A stretch of 21,825 nucleotides of DNA, from NCBI GenBank assembly GCA_947175975.1, contig CAMWOX010000012.1, positions 1 through 21,825 on the forward strand. Reading direction: 5' to 3'. This DNA comes from an uncultured Ruminococcus sp. GTDB taxonomy: Bacteria; Bacillota; Clostridia; Oscillospirales; Ruminococcaceae. The position numbers and the translations under genes are program-made. Of this stretch, positions 17,223-21,825 are shown one piece after another. A model generated the notes under the pieces. It was given only the letters and a program-made list of their open reading frames with translations. It had not been told where the DNA came from and ran no database searches. The first letter of the stretch is position 1, and every line of letters starts with the position of its first letter.

Positions 17223-17816
17223 ATGCGATTTTCTCAGCAGATTGCTTTTTTATTAGAATTAGATAAATTAAAAAATATCTACCGCCGGACACTGGTACTC
17301 CATGAAAACAGAGCCGAAAATGACGCTGAGCATAGCTATCATCTGGCAATCATGGCATGTATTCTTGCAGAGCATTCCAAAGAAAAAGTAGATGTTCTGC
17401 ATGTCATGAAAATGGTTCTGATTCATGATGTTGTTGAAATTGATGCCGGTGACACATACTTTTATGACACTGTCGGCAATCAGGATAAAACCGAGCGTGA
17501 GCAGAAAGCCGCTGACCGGATTTTTGCCATTCTTCCGGAAGACCAGGCAAAAGAATACCGTTCATTATGGAATGAATTTGAAGCCAGAATTACACCAGAA
17601 TCGAAATTTGCCAATGCTCTGGACAGGATTCAACCTATCTTGCTAAATTTCCAAAAGGGCGGTATCTCCTGGAAAACGCATGAAATCCATGCAGAACAGG
17701 TCAGACGCAATCTCTCTATGATCCATGGCGGCAGTGACAGAATCGAGCAACTCGCACAGGATATCATTCAAACCGCCATTGAACAAGGTATGTTGCTGAA
17801 TGATAAATTAAATTAA
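17223..17816 (+). CDS. HD-domain protein, YfbR-like 5'-deoxynucleotidase family
   Basis: A 197-residue soluble HD phosphohydrolase. Metal ligands are visible at H37 (in ENDAEHSYH), H68-D69 (LIHDVVEIDAGDT) and D134 (NALDRIQP), with spacing almost the same as E. coli YfbR, which removes the 5'-phosphate from deoxynucleoside monophosphates. Substrate specificity here is not known. The gene starts 7 bases after the GH3 stop, with GGGGTGA as ribosome site inside the end of that gene. It is part of the same operon. Confidence 0.88.
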   Translation: MRFSQQIAFLLELDKLKNIYRRTLVLHENRAENDAEHSYHLAIMACILAEHSKEKVDVLHVMKMVLIHDVVEIDAGDTYFYDTVGNQDKTEREQKAADRIFAILPEDQAKEYRSLWNEFEARITPESKFANALDRIQPILLNFQKGGISWKTHEIHAEQVRRNLSMIHGGSDRIEQLAQDIIQTAIEQGMLLNDKLN

Positions 17817-17835
17817 GATAAAGGGGGTTTTTGGC

Positions 17836-18225
17836 TTGAAAGAAATCAAAATCGGACAAAAAGCTGAAGTTTATACAAAAGTGACAACAGATAAGCTTGC
17901 CATTGCTGTCGGCAGCGGATCTCTGAAAGTATTTGCTACACCTGCCATGTGCGCACTCATGGAAGAGGCATCCTGTGCTGCGATTGCACCATTTCTTGAA
18001 AAAGAAGAAACAACTGTCGGAACAGATCTCCAGATTGCACACATTGCACCAAGTCCGAAAGGTGTTATGATCACAGCAGAAGCCGAAATTATAGGATTCC
18101 AGGGACGTGAAATCACGCTCTCCGTCACGGCTTATGATGCTGTCGGTAAAATCGGACACGGCACACACAAGCGTTTTGTAGTGGATTCTGAAAAATTCCA
18201 GACCAAAACAGATCTCAGAAAGTAG
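17836..18225 (+). CDS. Hotdog-fold thioesterase, FlK-like family
   Basis: A 129-residue protein of the family that includes fluoroacetyl-CoA thioesterase FlK. VGSGSLKVFATPAMCALMEEAS and TTVGTDLQIAHIAPSPKG carry the expected catalytic trio: T35, E43 or E44, and H69. The C-terminal pattern GKIGHGTHKRFVVDSEKF is also typical. Most family members have unknown acyl-CoA substrates, and nothing here suggests fluoroacetate specifically. The start is TTG at 17836, supported by AAGGGGG 8 bases upstream. It lies 19 bases after the HD gene and 10 bases before the CYTH gene. Confidence 0.88.
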   Translation: MKEIKIGQKAEVYTKVTTDKLAIAVGSGSLKVFATPAMCALMEEASCAAIAPFLEKEETTVGTDLQIAHIAPSPKGVMITAEAEIIGFQGREITLSVTAYDAVGKIGHGTHKRFVVDSEKFQTKTDLRK

Positions 18226-18235
18226 AGAAATTTCT

Positions 18236-18781
18236 ATGCAACGTGCAAATCATCATTCTGAAATGCCGATAGAGATCGAACGGAAATATGTAATCTCCTA
18301 CCCGGATTCTGCTGTACGGAATCAGATTCCTGATTTCGCAGCAACAGGGATCACACAAGTCTATTTAAAGCCGGATGATTCCGGCTTTGGCAGACGCATC
18401 CGGAAACAGGTATTCTCAGATCATATCGAATATACTTATACGAGAAAGAAAAAAATTGCATTCGGTGAACGGATCGAATTAGAAGACCAGATCACAGAGG
18501 CAGAATATCAGAAATTATTGCAGGAAGCTGACCCGACACATCATAGTATTCAGAAAATCAGATATAGCATTCCCTATCAGAATCAGATTCTGGAGCTGGA
18601 TTTGTATGCATTCAGTCAGAAACTGGCAACACTGGAAATCGAACTGCCAGACATCAACACACCTGTACAGATCCCGGACTGGGTGAATATCCTTGCAGAT
18701 GTGACAGACATGCCGGGGTACAGCAATTTTGAACTCTCGCAGACACTGACCTTCCCCGCAGAAAGGAATGATACTATTTGA
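18236..18781 (+). CDS. CYTH-domain protein (triphosphatase or nucleotide cyclase fold)
   Basis: A 181-residue single CYTH domain. The signature EIERKY is at 13-18, and basic and acidic strand residues follow as expected for a triphosphate tunnel (GRRIRKQ, YTYTRKKK, GERIELEDQI, LELDLY, LATLEIELPD). Bacterial members mostly hydrolyse inorganic triphosphate or thiamine triphosphate, and some are adenylate cyclases; the substrate here cannot be told. There is no CHAD domain. The ribosome site before the first ATG is poor, and ATG at codon 10 is a possible alternative just before EIERKY. Its stop overlaps the start of the next gene by 4 bases (TTGA). Confidence 0.87.
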   Translation: MQRANHHSEMPIEIERKYVISYPDSAVRNQIPDFAATGITQVYLKPDDSGFGRRIRKQVFSDHIEYTYTRKKKIAFGERIELEDQITEAEYQKLLQEADPTHHSIQKIRYSIPYQNQILELDLYAFSQKLATLEIELPDINTPVQIPDWVNILADVTDMPGYSNFELSQTLTFPAERNDTI

Positions 18782-20157
18782 CGGACACAAATTCAGAAAC
18801 AATTCCTGAAACATCCGAGAACGGCAGATACCTTTGTGCGGATGTCCTAAGCTGTCTGGGTGTAATGCTCCTGCTAGGACTGCAATATATCCAACAAACT
18901 GGATTCCTGGATGCAACTGTCAGCTATGAGAGTGCGCCGTTTATAGCAATACGCTGGTTCTGTCTCTCAGGTGCAATGTTATTATGTGGCTGTATGGGCT
19001 ATGTACTGAGTACGAAAAAATTTTCATTGCATTCGTTCAAGCCTCTGCTCCGGCTCGGCTATCTCTACCTGATCACGAGTCTGTGTACAATGCTGTTACA
19101 AAAATTTCTATTTGAACAGGAAATGAATCTTGACACAATTCTGAAAACACTCTATCAATTTACAGCAACAGATACCACGAAATTTATTGCTATGTATTTT
19201 GCACTGCTCCTGGCTGCACCGTTTCTAAGTACAGCATTTCAGGGACTGAAAACCCGGAATGCCCGACTTGCCTTTGTGGTGATTTCCGCCGCAGTCAGTA
19301 CACTTCAGCCTATGTTAATCATTTCTGGAGAATATCTCCTGCCGGAATGGTGCAAGATGCTTGCACCGGTTGCCGGATTTGTGGGCGGTGCATTTGTAAA
19401 ACGTTATGCCAGGGAACATAGCCGAATTTTATGGCTGTTTCTGTTACTGCTTGTATGGGGCGGGCAGACAGCATGTGTTGTGTATATCTGCACAGACCGT
19501 GGAATATTATACTATCCACAGTTTGACAGTATGGCAAGCATGCTTTCACTTCTGACAGCATTATTGATGCTTAGTTTATTCCACAGCAAAAAGCGTGGAG
19601 AATCCGGACGGCACAGTTTCTTTGCAGGCGCATCTGGCGGTGCATTGTCCGCCCTGATTCTGGGGGATGTTATAATCGATTTTCTGATGCCATCCATTAC
19701 AGAAAATTTCCCGGATCCAGAAATGCTGATGCTGGTCGGATGCCTGGCAGTCCTGGTTGTATTTATTCTTTGCTGTACGATAGGATTGTTCTTGCAAATT
19801 CCTGTATTTCTGGTATCGACATTCACAGATACGCCGGAATATGAAGAAGATGATGAAAATAATGAAGAACCTGAAACAGAAGAAGAAAAGATCCCAGAAA
19901 CACCGGTACGCAAGCCATTCCGTGCTTTAGAACCAATTTTGGAAGTGATTCCAAAACCAGAACCCATGCCGGAAACAATTCACAATATACCAGTTTCTGC
20001 CCCTGAAACAAAAATAATTCCTGCACCTGAACCCGTCCCGGAACTGAAAGAACCCAAACAGCCTGTGAAATTACAGACTCCTCCCTATGAGAAAAAAACA
20101 GATCAGCTCAGCAAGGAATCTATTGATGAACTGATCGCTAAAATTACTGGAAATTAA
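18778..20157 (+). CDS. Polytopic membrane protein, acyltransferase-3-like, with an acidic proline-rich tail
   Basis: A 459-residue protein with about ten hydrophobic segments between residues 20 and 350, then a cytoplasmic tail of about 110 residues rich in Glu and Pro, ending in SKESIDELIAKITGN. The N-terminal pattern YLCADVLSCLGVMLLLGLQYIQQTGFLD resembles clostridial acyltransferase-3 (OafA/WecH type) proteins, in which the first membrane helix carries a catalytic His; Gln (in LQY) stands there. It may be an inactive relative or a different family, so the call is moderate. The start is TTG at 18778, with AAAGGA about 10 bases upstream, overlapping the CYTH stop. ymdB follows after 18 bases. 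Confidence 0.68.
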   Translation: MTDTNSETIPETSENGRYLCADVLSCLGVMLLLGLQYIQQTGFLDATVSYESAPFIAIRWFCLSGAMLLCGCMGYVLSTKKFSLHSFKPLLRLGYLYLITSLCTMLLQKFLFEQEMNLDTILKTLYQFTATDTTKFIAMYFALLLAAPFLSTAFQGLKTRNARLAFVVISAAVSTLQPMLIISGEYLLPEWCKMLAPVAGFVGGAFVKRYAREHSRILWLFLLLLVWGGQTACVVYICTDRGILYYPQFDSMASMLSLLTALLMLSLFHSKKRGESGRHSFFAGASGGALSALILGDVIIDFLMPSITENFPDPEMLMLVGCLAVLVVFILCCTIGLFLQIPVFLVSTFTDTPEYEEDDENNEEPETEEEKIPETPVRKPFRALEPILEVIPKPEPMPETIHNIPVSAPETKIIPAPEPVPELKEPKQPVKLQTPPYEKKTDQLSKESIDELIAKITGN

Positions 20158-20175
20158 GGAACTGGAGAAACTCTC

Positions 20176-20940
20176 ATGAGATTACTATTTGTCGGCGATG
20201 TTGTCAGTGAAGCTGGATGCTTGTTTTTACAGAAAAAACTCCCTGCTCTCAAAAAACAATACCAGATTGATCTTGCTGTTGTAAACGGTGAAAATTCCGC
20301 TGTCGGAAACGGCATTACCAATTATTCTGCAAATCAGATTTTCCGGTCTGGTGCGGATGTGATCACAACCGGAAATCATGCATTCCAACGCAGAAAAGAA
20401 CTGCATGTCTTTGAAAATGCCTGCATCATCCGTCCGGTCAACTATGGCGATGCCTGTCCTGGCAGAGGGTTTCTGATTCAGGATATGGGCAGTTGTCAGA
20501 TTGCTGTGATCAATCTGGCAGGCACACTGTTTCTGGAAAACCTGGAAAATCCGTTTGCCAGCGTGGATGCCATTCTGAATCAGATCCACACACCGAATAT
20601 CTTTGTGGACTTCCACGCAGAGGCAACTTCTGAAAAACGTGCCATGGGCTTCCATCTTGCCGGACGTGTGACAGCTGTATTGGGAACACATACCCATGTC
20701 CAGACGGCAGATGCCTGTATTCTGAAATCCCACACAGGCTATATTACAGATACCGGCATGACCGGTGTGGAAAATTCTGTCCTTGGTGTGGATATTAAAA
20801 CTGCCACGGACAAGCTCCGTTTTCACACACCTGTTTCCTATCAGGATGCCCGAGGAGCATGTTATCTGAATGCTGTACTGATTGATTTTGAGAAAACATG
20901 TGGCAAATGCACGAAAATTACCCCTCTGATTGTGCGATAA
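20176..20940 (+). CDS. ymdB: YmdB-family metallophosphoesterase
   Basis: A 254-residue calcineurin-like phosphodiesterase. In Bacillus subtilis YmdB hydrolyses 2',3'-cyclic nucleotides and governs the choice between motility and biofilm. Metal and active-site motifs are complete: GDVV (D8), NGENSAVGNGIT (E39), TTGNHAF (N67, H68), RPVNY, VDFHAEATSEKRAMG (H147), GTHTHVQTAD (H172, H174) and TDTGMTGVENSVLG. The family's common GNHTW/W-D motif reads GNHAFQRRKE here. GGAG lies 8 bases before the ATG. It is the last gene of the operon. spoVS follows, as in Bacillus, but here with its own promoter. Confidence 0.95.
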   Translation: MRLLFVGDVVSEAGCLFLQKKLPALKKQYQIDLAVVNGENSAVGNGITNYSANQIFRSGADVITTGNHAFQRRKELHVFENACIIRPVNYGDACPGRGFLIQDMGSCQIAVINLAGTLFLENLENPFASVDAILNQIHTPNIFVDFHAEATSEKRAMGFHLAGRVTAVLGTHTHVQTADACILKSHTGYITDTGMTGVENSVLGVDIKTATDKLRFHTPVSYQDARGACYLNAVLIDFEKTCGKCTKITPLIVR

Positions 20941-20962
20941 TTCACAAAATTTCAAAAAACTA

Positions 20963-20991
20963 TTGCATTTTCTCTCAGAATGTAGTATAAT
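20963..20991 (+). promoter_or_regulatory. Sigma-A-type promoter of spoVS
   Basis: TTGCAT (20963-20968), 17-base spacer, TATAAT (20986-20991). The start near 20998 gives a leader of about 88 bases. No sporulation-sigma consensus is obvious, although spoVS in Bacillus is driven by SigH. Confidence 0.82.
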
Positions 20992-21085
20992 AAACGCAGA
21001 CATGGAAGCAGGCACATTTTCTGAAATTTCTGTTTCCAGGCACAAAATTATCTTATTAAATTTTCAACATACTATGGAGGGCTTT

Positions 21086-21346
21086 ATGGAAGTATTGAAA
21101 GTCTCATCACGTTCCGTTCCCAATTCTGTTGCAGGAGCTATTGCAGGTGTCATCCGTGAAAACAAGAACGTGGAAATTCAGGCAGTCGGTGCAGGTGCAG
21201 CCAATCAGGCAATTAAATCTATTGCAGTGGCAAGAGGTTACCTTGCGCCTATTGGCATTGATCTGATCTGTATTCCGGCTTTCACCAGCATTCAGATTGA
21301 TGGTGAAGACCGCACAGCGATCAAGCTGATCTGTGAACCGAGATAA
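21086..21346 (+). CDS. spoVS: Stage V sporulation protein S
   Basis: An 86-residue Alba-like protein, the same length as Bacillus SpoVS. The whole chain reads as a typical member: MEVLKVSSRSVPNSVAGAIA at the start, then ENKNVEIQAVGAGA, NQAIKSIAVARG and IPAFTSIQIDGEDRTAIKL. In Bacillus it affects septation and coat assembly during sporulation. It is also kept in some lineages that do not sporulate, so it does not prove spore formation. TGGAGG lies 5 bases before the ATG at 21086; the frame is open upstream, but no other start has a ribosome site. It is a single-gene unit with its own promoter and strong terminator. Confidence 0.98.
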   Translation: MEVLKVSSRSVPNSVAGAIAGVIRENKNVEIQAVGAGAANQAIKSIAVARGYLAPIGIDLICIPAFTSIQIDGEDRTAIKLICEPR

Positions 21347-21366
21347 GCAAATTAAAAAAATCAGAA

Positions 21367-21399
21367 GCGATCAGGAATGATTCCTGGTCGCATTTTTTT
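21367..21399 (+). terminator. Rho-independent terminator of spoVS
   Basis: GCGATCAGGAA pairs with TTCCTGGTCGC: 11 pairs with one G-U, loop TGA. Seven T follow, then more AT-rich sequence. It starts 20 bases past the stop. Confidence 0.93.
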
Positions 21400-21420
21400 A
21401 AAATTTTTCAGAATTTTTTT

Positions 21421-21457
21421 AAAACTGTATGTTTGCATACAGTTTTTTGCTTTTTTT
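21421..21457 (+). terminator. Second hairpin terminator in tandem
   Basis: AAAACTGTATG pairs perfectly with CATACAGTTTT around the 4-base loop TTTG, followed by TTGC and seven T. The symmetric A and T flanks mean it could also stop minus-strand transcription. Confidence 0.8.
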
Positions 21458-21489
21458 CGCCTATGAGTGAAAGGAGGTTGTAATCACTT

Positions 21490-21825
21490 ATGCAGAATCA
21501 TAAAAAAAGCAAAAAAAAATCCGATACGGATCTTGTGATTAATGGTCTGAAAAAACTGGCATCCGGCAAAATCAATGATGCCATGACACTGGTCTTTGCA
21601 GAAGATATTCCACCGCCGGAGCAACTGGCAAAACTGCAATTATTCAATATTTCTTCTGTGAAACGTGTCAAGGGCGGCGGTGTGGAAGTGCAGTTCTTTG
21701 ACAGACAGAAAGCCTTGGAAAAGCTGTATGAATATGCACTTGCCGGGCAGGATGAAACGCTCTCGGACAATCTGCTTCGGGCGCTCACTGAACCAGATCC
21801 GGAAATTTCTACAAGTGAAGCACCA
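21490..21825 (+). CDS. Protein resembling the C-terminal part of phage terminase small subunits, cut by window edge
   Basis: 112 residues are visible with no stop before the window ends. A lysine-rich N-terminus (HKKSKKKSD) leads into LVINGLKKLASGKINDAMTL and then SSVKRVKGGGVEVQFFDRQKALEKLYEYA. That last part matches the pattern in the C-terminal region of Terminase_2-type small subunits, where an acidic or basic strand pair is followed by a D-x-x-KALE-L motif. The N-terminal DNA-binding helix-turn-helix expected in a true small subunit is absent. AGGAGG lies 12 bases before the ATG, a long spacing. It could be the first gene of a prophage or a domesticated fragment. The call is from pattern only. 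Confidence 0.55.
   Translation, partial: MQNHKKSKKKSDTDLVINGLKKLASGKINDAMTLVFAEDIPPPEQLAKLQLFNISSVKRVKGGGVEVQFFDRQKALEKLYEYALAGQDETLSDNLLRALTEPDPEISTSEAP

Noticed and set aside
20227..21045. Long minus-strand open frame of 272 codons opposite ymdB
   Set aside because: The plus strand encodes a complete YmdB with all active-site motifs. The opposite frame has no recognisable domain, is rich in Cys and His as expected of a shadow, and crosses the spoVS promoter.

Overview
The window looks like a chromosomal segment of a Gram-positive, moderately AT-rich anaerobe of the class Clostridia, most likely Ruminococcus or another Oscillospiraceae. This rests on gene content: SpoVS, a fused SecDF, a short eukaryote/archaeon-type ProS, very large acyl-CoA dehydratase activase proteins, and an LCP-like envelope protein. 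Strong AGGAGG ribosome binding sites and frequent TTG starts agree with it. The lineage is inferred; no rRNA or tRNA is present to confirm it. Genes are tightly packed and no gap between genes exceeds about 200 bases. I see no CRISPR array, insertion sequence, rRNA or tRNA.

Bases 1-8103 are read mostly on the minus strand. They hold malQ (4-alpha-glucanotransferase, cut by the window edge) behind rmuC. One small plus-strand membrane gene (CmpB family) follows. Next come secDF with its own promoter and terminator, tatD translationally coupled to an upstream LCP-like gene whose catalytic residues are gone, and a YpsA/SLOG-type nucleotide-binding gene. The best plus-strand promoter in this part (7338-7366) points antisense into the SLOG gene.

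Bases 8227-13791 are plus strand: alanine racemase (alr), then a two-gene unit for a BadF/HgdC-type acyl-CoA dehydratase activase (974 residues) and an HgdB-like partner (418 residues). In many other Firmicutes these appear as a single polypeptide of about 1400 residues.

Bases 13798-20940 look like one eight-gene operon behind a near-consensus promoter. Its order is a small single-pass membrane protein, proS, a lipoprotein of glycoside hydrolase family 3, an HD-domain nucleotidase, a FlK-like thioesterase, a CYTH-domain phosphatase, an acyltransferase-3-like membrane protein with an altered active site, and the YmdB phosphodiesterase. Gaps run from a 4-base overlap to about 19 bases. spoVS follows with its own promoter and a tandem terminator. 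This keeps the ymdB-spoVS order known from Bacillus, but the rny gene that normally precedes ymdB is absent.

The last 336 bases begin a gene whose product resembles the C-terminal part of phage terminase small subunits. It may be a prophage border or a domesticated fragment.

No complete novel defence or mobile system is evident. The most unusual signals are three proteins that keep a known fold but lose a key catalytic residue (LCP-like, GH3, acyltransferase-3-like), the split activase, and the terminase-like fragment.
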